A DNA stretch of 64,000 nucleotides from Saccharothrix coeruleofusca (GCF_014648515.1 NZ_BMRG01000012.1:68758-132757); one strand, 5' to 3'. Shown: positions 45,924 through 56,848, counted from the first letter of the stretch. The notes: generated by a model from the sequence alone, not told the origin. Numbers and translations: made by a program.

Positions 45924-46709
45924 TCAGCGACCGCTGAACAGCGCCTTGCCCGGCCCGTCGGTCAGGAACGAGCGCACCCCGCCGCGCAGGTCCTCGGTGT
46001 CGAACAGCTCCGCGGCGATCCCGGTGACGTGCGCGGTCGCCTCGGCCACCCCGCCGCTCTCGAAGTGCGCCAGCACGCGCTTGGTCGCCGCGTGCGCCCT
46101 GGTCGGGCCCGCCGCCAGGTCCTGGGTGAAGCGCAGCGCCGCGTCGTCGAAGCCCTCGTGCGGCAGCACCCGGTTGACCACGTTCCAGCGCTCCAGCTCC
46201 GCCGCGCCGTAGCGCTCGCCGGTCATCACCAGCTCCTTGGCGCGGCCCACGCCCGCCCGCGCCGCCAGCCGCTGCGTGCCGCCCATGGTCGGGGTCAGCC
46301 CGATGACCCGCTCCACCAGCCCGAAGGAGGCCCGTTCCGAGGCCAGCAGCACGTCGCACGCCAGCGCCACCTCGAAGGCCCAGGTCAGGCACAGGCCGTG
46401 GGCGGCGAAGACGGTGGGGAAGGGCAGTTCGGCGATCCGCTCCGGCAGGTCGAGCATGTCGTCGAACAGCGCCTTGGCCTCGTCGGCGTCGCGCTGCGCG
46501 GCGAACAGGTTGACGTCCACGCCGCCGCTGACCACCCGGCCCTCGGCCCGCACCAGCAGGGCCCGCGCGGGCCGCTCGGCCAGGTCGTCGACCGCCGCGC
46601 CGAGCAGGTCCTGCAACTCGGCGGTGTAGAGGTTGAGCGGGGGCGCGTCGACGGTGAGCACGGCCAGGCCGGCGGCGTCCCGCTCCACGCGGACCAGTTG
46701 GTCAACCAC
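45924..46709 (-). CDS. enoyl-CoA hydratase/isomerase family protein
   Basis: A 261-residue crotonase-fold protein. The oxyanion-hole segments are seen in GRVVSGGVDVNLF and in HGLCLTWAFEVALACD, and the C-terminal helices follow. The usual GGG of the second loop is replaced by TWA, and the catalytic Glu positions are not obvious, so the substrate and even the reaction are uncertain. Start GTG at 46709 without a clear Shine-Dalgarno. It might supply the hydratase missing from the AtuA operon, but it lies 25 kb away. Confidence 0.86.
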   Translation of the reverse strand: MVDQLVRVERDAAGLAVLTVDAPPLNLYTAELQDLLGAAVDDLAERPARALLVRAEGRVVSGGVDVNLFAAQRDADEAKALFDDMLDLPERIAELPFPTVFAAHGLCLTWAFEVALACDVLLASERASFGLVERVIGLTPTMGGTQRLAARAGVGRAKELVMTGERYGAAELERWNVVNRVLPHEGFDDAALRFTQDLAAGPTRAHAATKRVLAHFESGGVAEATAHVTGIAAELFDTEDLRGGVRSFLTDGPGKALFSGR

Positions 46710-46785
46710 GGGCGGGGACTTTACACGCGCCCGCGGCGGTGAAAACCGGGTGACCGAACGGCCCGCCGCTGTCGATGATCCGCCG

Positions 46786-47253
46786 ATGACCACGTGGACC
46801 GTTCAACGAGTGCCGCACGACGGCGCGATCGCCACCGCGCTGGTGCGGCGCTACCTGACCGACATCATCGGCCGCTACTACGGCCGCCCGGCCACCGAGG
46901 CGGAAGTGGACCTGGCCATCGCCGAGGACCCCACCGACGACCTGGTGGGCTTCTTCGTCGCCAGTTGGGGCGGGACGCCTCGCGGGTGCGCGGGGTTCCG
47001 CCTGGCGCGTCCGGGAGTGGTCGAGTTGAAGCGGCTGTTCGTCGACCCGGCGGTGCGCGGTCGGGGCGGCGGGGCGGTGCTGCTGGCGGAGGTGGAGCGG
47101 GCCGCCGCGGCGCTGGGCGCGACGGCGGTGCGCCTGGACACCCGGCACGACCTGGTGGAGGCCCGCGCCCTGTACGCCCGGCAGGGCTACCGCGAGGCGC
47201 CCGCCTTCAACGACGCCCGCTACGCCGAGCACTGGTTCGAAAAGCGGCTATAG
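46786..47253 (+). CDS. GNAT-family N-acetyltransferase
   Basis: A 155-residue acetyltransferase. The acetyl-CoA pyrophosphate loop is VRGRGGGAVLLAEVERAAAA following the strand VELKRLFVDPAVRG, and the end contains LDTRHDLVEARALYARQGY. Substrate unknown. It is divergent from the hydratase and stands alone. Confidence 0.88.
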   Translation: MTTWTVQRVPHDGAIATALVRRYLTDIIGRYYGRPATEAEVDLAIAEDPTDDLVGFFVASWGGTPRGCAGFRLARPGVVELKRLFVDPAVRGRGGGAVLLAEVERAAAALGATAVRLDTRHDLVEARALYARQGYREAPAFNDARYAEHWFEKRL

Positions 47254-47308
47254 GGTCCATTAGGGTTCAGTATATCAGCTGTGATCTGTCTCACTTGACA
47301 GGTTTCGG

Positions 47309-47902
47309 GTGTCCCAGTTGAGTAATGACGAAAAGTCGGGCCGCGGATATGAAATGGGGATCAGTCCAGTGGCTTTCGCTGTTGAGTTGACATTTCGCGA
47401 TGCGCGCCAAGTGCGCAGATCGATTCACCTGGCGCACCGTGAATACTGGCGGCCGCTGGCCGAGCAGGGAGTGCTCGTGGGCACCGGGCCGTGGGCCGAC
47501 GGGTCCGGAGTGCTGCTGGTGTGCCAGGTGCCGGACGAGGCGGCGGCACGCGACCTGGTGCGCGGCGACCCGTACGTGCGCTCGCAGTCGGTGGCCGAGG
47601 TGCGCATCCGGCAGTGGCACGTGCTGCTCGGACTGCCCGACCACGAGCGGGTGCCGTCCCTGGTGCGGCCCCGCGACGGGCGGGGCGCGGAGTCGCGGCC
47701 GCGCGAGGCGCTGACCCCGCACGAGCACCGGATCGCGCTGATGATGCTGGAGGGCATGACCAACCGCCAGATCGCCGAGCACTTCTCGGTCTCCACCCGC
47801 GCGATCGAGCTGCACATCACCAGGATCTACCGCAAGCTCGACATCGGCCGCCGCGCGCAGCTGGCCGCGGCGATGCCCTGGGGGCAGCGCTCGTACCTCT
47901 AG
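47309..47902 (+). CDS. YCII–LuxR fusion transcriptional regulator
   Basis: A 197-residue protein of two parts. Residues about 20-110 are YCII-like (LTFRDARQVRRSIHLAHREY, GPWADGSGVLLVCQVPDEAA, DPYVRSQSVAEVRIRQW). Residues about 133-195 are a LuxR/GerE-type HTH (LTPHEHRIALMMLEGMTNRQ, IAEHFSVSTRAIELHITRIY). YCII domains are normally stand-alone and often enzymatic, so here one may serve as a sensor. Start GTG 47309 or ATG 47354. The following gene is an ABC binding lipoprotein behind a long inverted repeat, a likely target. Confidence 0.83.
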   Translation: MSQLSNDEKSGRGYEMGISPVAFAVELTFRDARQVRRSIHLAHREYWRPLAEQGVLVGTGPWADGSGVLLVCQVPDEAAARDLVRGDPYVRSQSVAEVRIRQWHVLLGLPDHERVPSLVRPRDGRGAESRPREALTPHEHRIALMMLEGMTNRQIAEHFSVSTRAIELHITRIYRKLDIGRRAQLAAAMPWGQRSYL

Positions 47903-47950
47903 CGCGGCGGTGTGCCGCCGCTCACAGGATTAGGTTTTCCGAGGGGCGCG

Positions 47951-47996
47951 CCGAATACTCCTACCGGCCAGTAGCTACGACGGTAGGAGTATTCGG
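47951..47996 (+). promoter_or_regulatory. 16-bp inverted repeat covering the RBS of the binding-protein gene
   Basis: CCGAATACTCCTACCG (47951-47966) pairs perfectly with 47981-47996, with a 14-base loop containing the 8-bp palindrome GTAGCTAC. The right arm includes the GGAG (47986-47989) six bases before the GTG start at 47996 and the first base of that codon. As RNA this hairpin would hide the ribosome site. As DNA it is a strong operator candidate for the adjacent LuxR-type regulator. Confidence 0.78.
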
Positions 47997-49225
47997 TGCG
48001 TGCTTTCGCCCTAGTCCTGACCGCCGCCGCAGTGCTCGCGAGCGGGTGCTCCTCCCCGGCAGGCGACGATGCGCGGGTCGAGGCCGGGCCGGGCGTCGGC
48101 CAGGACAGCATCGCCCTCGGCGTGCTCACGGACATGACCGGCCCGTTCTCCACCTCGGCGAAGCTCCGGATCACCGCCTACGAGCTGTTCCTGGAGCAGT
48201 TGAACGCGCGCGGCGGCGTGTGCGGACGCGAGGTCGAACTGCGCACCGCCGACCACGGCTACGACGTGAACCGGGCGCTGGAGGGCTTCTTCCGCCTCGA
48301 ACCCGAGGTGCTCGGGTTCATCGACATCACCGGCGCGCCGATGACCGAGGCGCTGGAACCGGAGATCCTGCAGACCCGCGTGTTGGCCGCGCCCGCGTCG
48401 TGGTCGGCCAGCCTGCTGGGCAACCCGCACATGATGGTCGTCGGCACCACCTACGACCTCGACGTCATCAACGGCATGGACCACCTGCGCGCCAACGGCG
48501 TCATCCGCGACGGCGACACCATCGGGCACATCCACGTCGACAGCGACTACGGCGACAACGGGCTGGAGGGCAGCCAGTTCGCCGCGCAGCAGTGGGGGAT
48601 GCGGCTGGTGACCAAGTCGGTCGCCGAGACCGACACCGACCTGGCCGAGGAGGTCGCCCAGCTCAGGGCCGCAGGCGCGAAGGCGGTCCTGCTCAGCACC
48701 GCGCCGACGCAGACCGCGGTCGCCGTCGGCGTCGCCGCGCAACTGGGCTGGCAGGTGCCGTTCATGGTCAACGCGGTGGGCTACGACCCGCAGATGCTCG
48801 ACACGCCCGCCGCGCCTGCGGTGCTCAAGCAGGTGCTGGTCGTCTCGCCGATCGCGCCGTTCGCCACCGACCAGCCCGGCCCGCGCGCGGTCGCCGAGGC
48901 GTTCGGCAAGGCCCACCCGGACCTGGTGCCCAGCGCGTTCGTGGACCACGGCTACGCCACCGCCACGGCGTTCGCGACCGTGCTGGAGAAGGCTTGCCAG
49001 GCCGGTGACCTGACCCGCGACGGGGTGCTGCGCGCCTTCCAGGACACCGCGTCGGTCGACACCGGCGGGCTGACCGGTCCGCTGCGCTTCTCACTGGCGG
49101 GCAGGCCCTCCAGCACGCAGTCCTACGTGGCCAGGCCCTCCCGCGACGTGCCCGGCGGGCTGGAGGTGGTGGCGGAGCTGTTCGAGTCCGAGCTGGTGCC
49201 GCTCAAGGGCACCCGCGCCCGGTAG
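47996..49225 (+). CDS. orphan ABC-type substrate-binding lipoprotein (Leu/Ile/Val-type, Peripla_BP_6)
   Basis: A 409-residue exported lipoprotein with lipobox LASGC (Cys 18). It has a type I periplasmic-binding fold: IALGVLTDMTGPFSTSAKL, RITAYELFLEQLNARGGVCG, and VLLSTAPTQTAVAVGVAAQL. It resembles branched-chain amino-acid or amide receptors. No permease or ATPase gene is nearby, so it may act with a distant transporter or as a sensor. Its start codon is embedded in the inverted repeat at 47951-47996. Confidence 0.88.
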   Translation: MRAFALVLTAAAVLASGCSSPAGDDARVEAGPGVGQDSIALGVLTDMTGPFSTSAKLRITAYELFLEQLNARGGVCGREVELRTADHGYDVNRALEGFFRLEPEVLGFIDITGAPMTEALEPEILQTRVLAAPASWSASLLGNPHMMVVGTTYDLDVINGMDHLRANGVIRDGDTIGHIHVDSDYGDNGLEGSQFAAQQWGMRLVTKSVAETDTDLAEEVAQLRAAGAKAVLLSTAPTQTAVAVGVAAQLGWQVPFMVNAVGYDPQMLDTPAAPAVLKQVLVVSPIAPFATDQPGPRAVAEAFGKAHPDLVPSAFVDHGYATATAFATVLEKACQAGDLTRDGVLRAFQDTASVDTGGLTGPLRFSLAGRPSSTQSYVARPSRDVPGGLEVVAELFESELVPLKGTRAR

Positions 49226-49273
49226 TCCCGCCCGGTAGTTTTCGGGCTGGTGACGTGGGGAAACCCGCTGACC

Positions 49274-49720
49274 ATGAGCGACGTCAGCCTGCACGTGCCC
49301 GCGCCAGCCGACCAGGTCTTCGCCGTTCTGGCCGACGGGTGGTCCTACGCAGGGTGGGTGGTCGGCGCGTCGCACATCCGCCAGGTGGACTCGACGTGGC
49401 CCGCGGTGGGGGCGCGCATCCACCACAGCATCGGGGCGTGGCCGGTGCAGGTGGAGGACGTCTCGACGGTGCGCGCGGTGGAGCCCGAGCGGCTGCTGGA
49501 GCTGGAGGCGGGCATGTGGCCGCTGGGGGCGGCCGTGGTGCGGCTGGAGCTGACCGAGGACCCCGGCGGGACGGGGACCACGGTGCGGATGGTGGAAGAG
49601 GTCATCAAGGGACCGCTGTCGGTGCTGCCGGAGCCCGTGCAGGCGCTGTTCCTGGCCCCGCGCAACAAGGAGGCGCTGCGCAGGCTCGCCGACCTGGCCG
49701 TGCGGCGGGAAGGCGGCTGA
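49274..49720 (+). CDS. SRPBCC-family lipid/polyketide-binding fold protein
   Basis: A 148-residue SRPBCC (START-like) protein: VSLHVPAPADQVFAVLADGW at the start, a strand-rich core, and a long C-terminal helix (NKEALRRLADLAVRR). Ligand unknown. ATG 49274 is chosen at the domain boundary; ATG-like starts at 49250 would add eight residues. Its TGA is followed directly by the CCCGCGAGTCGCG hairpin of element copy 7. Confidence 0.83.
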   Translation: MSDVSLHVPAPADQVFAVLADGWSYAGWVVGASHIRQVDSTWPAVGARIHHSIGAWPVQVEDVSTVRAVEPERLLELEAGMWPLGAAVVRLELTEDPGGTGTTVRMVEEVIKGPLSVLPEPVQALFLAPRNKEALRRLADLAVRREGG

Positions 49721-49740
49721 TCCCGCGAGTCGCGTGTTCG

Positions 49741-49769
49741 GGCACCGCGAACCGAGCGTTCGCGGTGCC
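49741..49769. repeat. GAACG hairpin module adjoining element copy 7
   Basis: Perfect 12-bp stem (49741-49752 with 49758-49769), loop CGAGC. Its core GAACGCTCGGTTC (minus strand) equals the unit repeated three times at 6456-6516. It lies 20 bp after the SRPBCC stop codon and could act as a terminator. Confidence 0.82.
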
Positions 49770-49784
49770 GGAACCGAGCTTCCG

Positions 49785-49829
49785 GGTAGTAGTTACCGGC
49801 CCTCACGAGTGCGGCGGGTAGTACTTGCA
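49785..49829 (+). repeat. paired 13-mer element, copy 7
   Basis: Site A is GGTAGTAGTTACC (49785-49797) and site B is GGTAGTACTTGCA (49817-49829), 32 bp apart. With the hairpin module it fills the 120-bp space between the convergent stop codons at 49720 and 49841. Confidence 0.82.
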
Positions 49830-49840
49830 GGCGTCATGGG

Positions 49841-51421
49841 TCAGCGGTAGAGGGCGCGGTGCAGGGACTGGACGGTGAGGCGGTACGCCTCGCCCGCCAG
49901 GCCGTTGCGGGCCAGCGCGGCGCGCGCGGCGTTGGCCCCCGGCGCGCCGTGCACGCCCCCGCCGGGGTGGGCCGAGGCGCCCGCCAGGTAGAGCCGGTCG
50001 ACGGGGGTGTCCGGGCGGCCCAACCCCGGCACCGGCCGGAAGACCAGCTGCTGGTGGATGCCCGCGGTGCCGGAGTTGGTCGACCCCGCCACCAGGGCGC
50101 GGTTGCGCTCCTGCAGCTCCTGCGGCCCGTGCACGGCCCTGGCCAGGATCGAGGCCCGGAAGCCGGGCGCGTGCTGCTCGATCACCTGCTCCATCCGGTC
50201 CGCCCGCCTGCGCAGCCGGTCGGCGGTCCACGTCTCGCCCCTGGGCACGTGGGTGTAGGCCCACGCGGACTCGGTGCCCTCCGGTGAGCGGGTCGGGTCG
50301 GCGGTGGTCATCTGCCCCATGATCAGGAACGGCGTGCGCGGCAGCCGCCCGCAGGCGATCTCGGTGTTGAACGCGGCCAGCCCGTTGAGGTCCCCGCCCA
50401 CGTGCACGGTCCCCGCGCCGCGCGCTTCCGGCGCGGTCCACGGGATCGGCTTCGACAGCGCCCAGTCCACCTTGATCGTCGCGTCGTCCCACTCGAACTT
50501 GGCCAGGTCCGACCGGAACCGCGCGGGCAGGTGCTCCTCCCCGACCATGTCCAGGTACAGCGACGGCGCGGGCACGTCGGCGAGCACGGCCTTGCGCGCC
50601 CGCACGAACCCGCCCGCCGCGTCCCGCACGCCCAGCGCCCGGCCGCCCGCCACGACGATCCGCGCCACCGGCCGCCCGCACTGCACCACCCCGCCCAGCC
50701 GCCGCACCAGGGCCTCGGCCAGCACGCCCGCGCCGCCCTCGGGCACCGGGTAGCCGACGTCCTGTCCCAGCATGGTCAGCAGCCAGCCGAACGCGGTCCC
50801 GCCCGCCTGGTCCGGCCCCAGGTCGGTGTGCATCGCGTTGCCCGCCAGCAGCACCCGCGCGCCCTCGCCCGCGAACCGGTCGTCACCGTAGGCCCGCACC
50901 GACTGCACGAACGTCCGCGCGAACCGCAGCGCGTCCGCCGCGCCCAGCGCCCGCAGCAGCCGGGCGCCCGCCCGCACCGGCGGGAACGGCCGCAGCAGCG
51001 CGTCCAGCAGGTCGTCGCGAATCCGCTGCCACAGCGCGAACTCCTCCTGCCAGACCTCGCCGTCGCCCGCGCCGAAGGAGTCCAGCGACGCCGCCGTGCG
51101 GTCCACGTCCCGCGACAGCAGCACCGCCCGGTCGTCGGGCAGCACGTGCGCCAGCACCTCGGGCGCGTGCCGCCAGCGCAGCCCGTGCCGCTCCAGGTCC
51201 AGCCCGGCCAGCACCGGCGAGCCCGCGCCCAGCGGGTAGAACGCGCTGAACACGTCGTTGCGGAACCCCGGCGCGGTCAGCTCCTCGGTGCGCACCGCGC
51301 CACCGGGCCGGTCGGCGGCCTCCAGCACCGCCACGTCCCAACCGGCGTCGGCGAGCAGGTTCGCCGCCACCAGCCCGTTGGGCCCCGCCCCGACCACCAC
51401 CGCGTCGACGGTCTCGCTCAC
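49841..51421 (-). CDS. FAD-dependent phytoene-dehydrogenase-like oxidoreductase
   Basis: A 526-residue flavoprotein of the phytoene dehydrogenase/amine oxidase superfamily. The dinucleotide-binding motif is VVVGAGPNGLVAANLLADAG, followed by the glutamate strand VLEAADRPGGAVRTEE. The C-terminal FAD segment is LYLAGASAHPGGGVHGAPG. The GPNGL variant and the late HPGGGVHG are typical of the actinobacterial NAD(P)/FAD oxidoreductases not tied to carotenoids, and no carotenoid genes are near. It overlaps the upstream epimerase gene by 4 bp. Confidence 0.9.
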   Translation of the reverse strand: MSETVDAVVVGAGPNGLVAANLLADAGWDVAVLEAADRPGGAVRTEELTAPGFRNDVFSAFYPLGAGSPVLAGLDLERHGLRWRHAPEVLAHVLPDDRAVLLSRDVDRTAASLDSFGAGDGEVWQEEFALWQRIRDDLLDALLRPFPPVRAGARLLRALGAADALRFARTFVQSVRAYGDDRFAGEGARVLLAGNAMHTDLGPDQAGGTAFGWLLTMLGQDVGYPVPEGGAGVLAEALVRRLGGVVQCGRPVARIVVAGGRALGVRDAAGGFVRARKAVLADVPAPSLYLDMVGEEHLPARFRSDLAKFEWDDATIKVDWALSKPIPWTAPEARGAGTVHVGGDLNGLAAFNTEIACGRLPRTPFLIMGQMTTADPTRSPEGTESAWAYTHVPRGETWTADRLRRRADRMEQVIEQHAPGFRASILARAVHGPQELQERNRALVAGSTNSGTAGIHQQLVFRPVPGLGRPDTPVDRLYLAGASAHPGGGVHGAPGANAARAALARNGLAGEAYRLTVQSLHRALYR

Positions 51422-52449
51422 CGGTCTCCTCCCTGGTCCTGGCGGGCCGGGCGACCCCAGCCCAGCCTGCGCCACCGCCGCGCGCCACCCGGCGCGAGCG
51501 GTCCCCACGTGCCACGCCCCGCCGCCAGCGCCTCGACGAACTCCTCCAGCGCCGCGCGGGCGTCGTGGCGGGGAGCCCATCCCAGCGCGCGCAGCCGCCC
51601 GGTGTCCACCAGCGCGGCGCGGTCGGCCAGGCGCAGCCAGCCGGGGTGCAGCGGCTGCAGACCCACCCGCCAGGTCGGCCAGGCCACCGCGTGCGCCAGC
51701 GGCAGCGGCACCGGCACCCGGAACCCGCCGAACGCCCGCGCCAGCTCGTCGGCGTCCAGCACCGGCTCCGAGGCCACGTTGAACGCGCCCACCGCCCGCT
51801 CGCGCAGGATCAGCGCGATCGCCCGCGCCACGTCCTGGGCGTGCACCAGCTGCAGCCGCAGCCCGGACCACAGCGGCACCGGCAGCCACCACCGGCCCGC
51901 CAGCGAGGCGGGCAGCAGCGGGCTCATGGTCCACCGCTCCACCTCCCCGGCCGCGTCCGGCTGGACCACCGCGCACGGCCGCACCCGTGCCACGTTCGAG
52001 TGATCTTGGAGCATCCGCTCCAGCTCGGCCTTCTGCTCGCTGTACGCGCTGCCGGTCACCCCGCCGCACGGCCAGTCCTCGCCCACCCGCTCCCAGCGGC
52101 GTCCGGGGGAGTAGGCGGCCACCGACGAGGCGACCACCACGTGCGGCACCCCGGCGCGCTCGGCCGCGCGCAGCACGCGGGCGCTGCCGTCGATGTTGGT
52201 GCGCCGCATGGCGGGCTCGTCGGTGCCCGGCTGGATCGCCCACGCCAAGTGCACCACCGCGTCCACCCCGGTGAAAGTCCTGGTCAGCAGATCTTCGGCG
52301 GTCGGGTCGCCGAGGTCGCAGCGCACCCAGTGGCCGCTGGCGGGCACCCGCCGGGCGATGCCGACGACGCGGGTGCCCGAACGCGCGCCGAGCACCCGGC
52401 GCAGGGCCGTGCCCACGTTGCCGCTGGCACCGGTGACGACGACCTCCAT
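51418..52449 (-). CDS. NAD-dependent epimerase/dehydratase family protein
   Basis: A 343-residue extended SDR. The NAD-binding loop is VVTGASGNVGTALRRVL, followed by VVHLAWAIQPG and the catalytic YSEQKAELE (YxxxK). The substrate loop is degenerate. It is translationally coupled to the FAD oxidoreductase, so both may act on the same sugar or lipid intermediate. It is divergent from tex. Confidence 0.9.
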   Translation of the reverse strand: MEVVVTGASGNVGTALRRVLGARSGTRVVGIARRVPASGHWVRCDLGDPTAEDLLTRTFTGVDAVVHLAWAIQPGTDEPAMRRTNIDGSARVLRAAERAGVPHVVVASSVAAYSPGRRWERVGEDWPCGGVTGSAYSEQKAELERMLQDHSNVARVRPCAVVQPDAAGEVERWTMSPLLPASLAGRWWLPVPLWSGLRLQLVHAQDVARAIALILRERAVGAFNVASEPVLDADELARAFGGFRVPVPLPLAHAVAWPTWRVGLQPLHPGWLRLADRAALVDTGRLRALGWAPRHDARAALEEFVEALAAGRGTWGPLAPGGARRWRRLGWGRPARQDQGGDR

Positions 52450-52517
52450 GCCGGTGCTGTACCCCGTTCGGAGCCGGGCAACCACCGGCCGCGCGCCACC
52501 GGGCACAATGACCGGCT

Positions 52518-54818
<2,301 letters not shown>

Positions 54819-54823
54819 CCGCT

Positions 54824-54859
54824 CGCCGTGGCGCGGTCCGACGGGACCGCGCCACGGCG
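54824..54859 (+). terminator. hairpin terminator after tex
   Basis: Perfect 16-bp stem (54824-54839 with 54844-54859) and loop GACG, six bases after the tex stop codon. Confidence 0.87.
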
Positions 54860-54968
54860 TCGGCCTGCCCCGAAGTGGTGCGCGATCGAGACGCGCCGGT
54901 GCTGGCGCGGTCGCCGGGCGGCGAACACCATGGAGGCCGGTGGCTCGACGGCGAGTCGGGGGGTGGCC

Positions 54969-55751
54969 ATGTCGGAGCAGCCGTGCACCCGAGCGGAGCC
55001 GGACGCGGTGCCGCCGCCCGGACTCCTGTGGTACCTCACCGAGCCGACCCGCGCCGTGGTGGACATCGGTCAGTACACCGCCGCCCGGCGGCTGCTGCGC
55101 GCCGCGCCCAGCGGTGACGGTCACACCGTGCTGGTGCTGCCCGGCCTGGGCACCACCGACAGCGCCACCGCCGTGCTGCGCGGGTTCCTCGCGGGCTTGG
55201 GCTACGACGTGCACGGCTGGGGCCTGGGGCGCAACATCGGCCCCTCCGTCCGGGTCGTCGAGGGGCTGAGGCTGCTGCTGCTGTCCCTGGCGCGCGGGGG
55301 GAAGGTCAGCCTGGTCGGGTGGAGCCTGGGCGGGGTCTTCGCCCGCGAGCTGGCCCGCCAGTACCCCGACCTGGTGCGGCAGGTGATCACGCTGGGCAGC
55401 CCGTACGCCATGCGCGACCTGCGGCAGACCCGCGTCAACCCGGTCTACCAGCTGCTGGCCCGGTTCTACGTGGCGGGCGCGGGCCTGCCGCCGCCCGAGC
55501 ACACCCGACCGCCGTTCCCGGTGGCCGCCACGTCGGTGTACTCCCGCTCCGACGGCATCGTGGCGTGGCGGACCTGCGTTGAGGAACCCGCGCCGCCGCG
55601 CGAGAACGTGGCCGTGGCGTCGAGCCACCTCGGTTACGGCTACAACGCCACCGTGCTGTGGGTGATCGCCGACCGGCTGGCCCAGCGGCACGGCCGCTGG
55701 CGGCCGTTCGCCCCGCCGCCCGGCATGGCGCGCATGTTCCCCGCTGCCTGA
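54969..55751 (+). CDS. alpha/beta-hydrolase (lipase-like)
   Basis: A 260-residue hydrolase. The nucleophile elbow is LVGWSLGGVFARELARQ and ITLGSPYAMRDLRQT follows. An acidic residue in VYSRSDGIVAW and a His in SSHLGYGYN complete a credible triad. No signal peptide, so it is probably cytosolic. Substrate likely an ester or lipid. ATG 54969 is used because upstream codons look unconserved. Confidence 0.85.
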   Translation: MSEQPCTRAEPDAVPPPGLLWYLTEPTRAVVDIGQYTAARRLLRAAPSGDGHTVLVLPGLGTTDSATAVLRGFLAGLGYDVHGWGLGRNIGPSVRVVEGLRLLLLSLARGGKVSLVGWSLGGVFARELARQYPDLVRQVITLGSPYAMRDLRQTRVNPVYQLLARFYVAGAGLPPPEHTRPPFPVAATSVYSRSDGIVAWRTCVEEPAPPRENVAVASSHLGYGYNATVLWVIADRLAQRHGRWRPFAPPPGMARMFPAA

Positions 55752-55865
55752 CGCGGCGGGGAAAGATCACCTGAACCGCCCCTTGTGTTGGCCGGTGGTT
55801 CACCCCAGGGTTCCGGGCGGCCCGTTCGCTCCACGGCGGGCACCCCCGATCCCGAGAGGTGGAGC

Positions 55866-56798
55866 ATGATCCCTGCACGCACAGCGGTCGCCGCCCTGTC
55901 CGCGGCCGTCGCGCTCTCCGCTGCCCTCGTCCACCCCGCGCACGCGGTCTCCGACGCCGAGCTGGCGCTGCGCTGGGCGCCGATCCACTACCAGGACACC
56001 GACTCCTCCGACTACGACGCCGACTACCTGTCCACAGTGGACTTCGACGGCGACTGGGACACCGCCAACAACTGGGAGGCGCAGGACGACTCGCCGTCCC
56101 GGCTCACCGGCGCGGCGTACTACTCGGTGGTCGAGACCTCGACGCACTGGTTCGTCGTCTACAGCTTCTACCACCCGCGCGACTGGGAGGACTCGCCGGA
56201 CCCGTTCGAGCTGCACACCCACGAGAACGACATGGAGGGCGTGCTCGCGGTCGTCCGCAAGGACGGCTCGACCCACGGCAGGTTGGAGGGGGTGATCACG
56301 GTGGCGCACAGCGACTTCTACTCCTACGTGCCCGCGGGCAGCACCTTCACCGGTGGTCGGGAGAGCGTCGACGGCACCCTGCGGTTGCAGGACCAGCGGC
56401 CGACCACCCGGCAGGAGGCCAAGGGGCACGGGCTGTACGCGTGGAACGGCGCGGAATTCCCCGGCGGTGACGGCGTCGTGTACCACCCCGGCACCTCGGC
56501 CGAGGTGCCCTCCGGCGGCAACGACCGGTCGGTGGCCTACCGGCTGGTGGACACCTTCGCCCCCGGCGGGCTGTGGGCGCGGCGATCCGACCCGGCGACC
56601 TTCGCCGGGTGGGGCACCTTCCGCGGCGACAACGGCAAGGACAACGCCGCCAACACCGCGTGGGGCTGGGACGACGCCAATGACGGCAGCGACCTGCCGC
56701 GCGGGCTGCTCGCCACCGACCCCGCCTACCTGGCGTCGGCGTACTTCGCCAACCGAGGCGAGTTCAGCCTGACCTACACGCGCAACGCCTACCGGTGA
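55866..56798 (+). CDS. secreted protein of unknown function (NPP1-like pattern)
   Basis: A 310-residue exported protein with a signal peptide ending at HPAHAVSDAE. The mature part has WAPIHYQDTDSSDYDADYLS, a VYSFYHPRDWEDSPDP segment and HTHENDMEGVLAVVRKDG, which loosely recall the acidic-histidine motif of NPP1/necrosis-inducing proteins; this is a weak match and I would not claim toxicity. GGAGC precedes ATG 55866. It stands alone. Confidence 0.72.
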   Translation: MIPARTAVAALSAAVALSAALVHPAHAVSDAELALRWAPIHYQDTDSSDYDADYLSTVDFDGDWDTANNWEAQDDSPSRLTGAAYYSVVETSTHWFVVYSFYHPRDWEDSPDPFELHTHENDMEGVLAVVRKDGSTHGRLEGVITVAHSDFYSYVPAGSTFTGGRESVDGTLRLQDQRPTTRQEAKGHGLYAWNGAEFPGGDGVVYHPGTSAEVPSGGNDRSVAYRLVDTFAPGGLWARRSDPATFAGWGTFRGDNGKDNAANTAWGWDDANDGSDLPRGLLATDPAYLASAYFANRGEFSLTYTRNAYR

Positions 56799-56848
56799 CC
56801 ACGCGCCCGGTGGCGTCCGCGCGACGCCACCGGGATTACCCTCCGGCA

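Noticed and set aside
49841-52449. Carotenoid or other natural-product gene cluster
   Set aside because: Only a phytoene-dehydrogenase-like oxidoreductase and an epimerase are present; there is no phytoene synthase, polyketide synthase, peptide synthetase or terpene cyclase in the window.
55866-56798. NPP1-type toxin
   Set aside because: Only a loose acidic-His pattern is visible and the hallmark heptapeptide is not present; I keep it as a secreted protein of unknown function.
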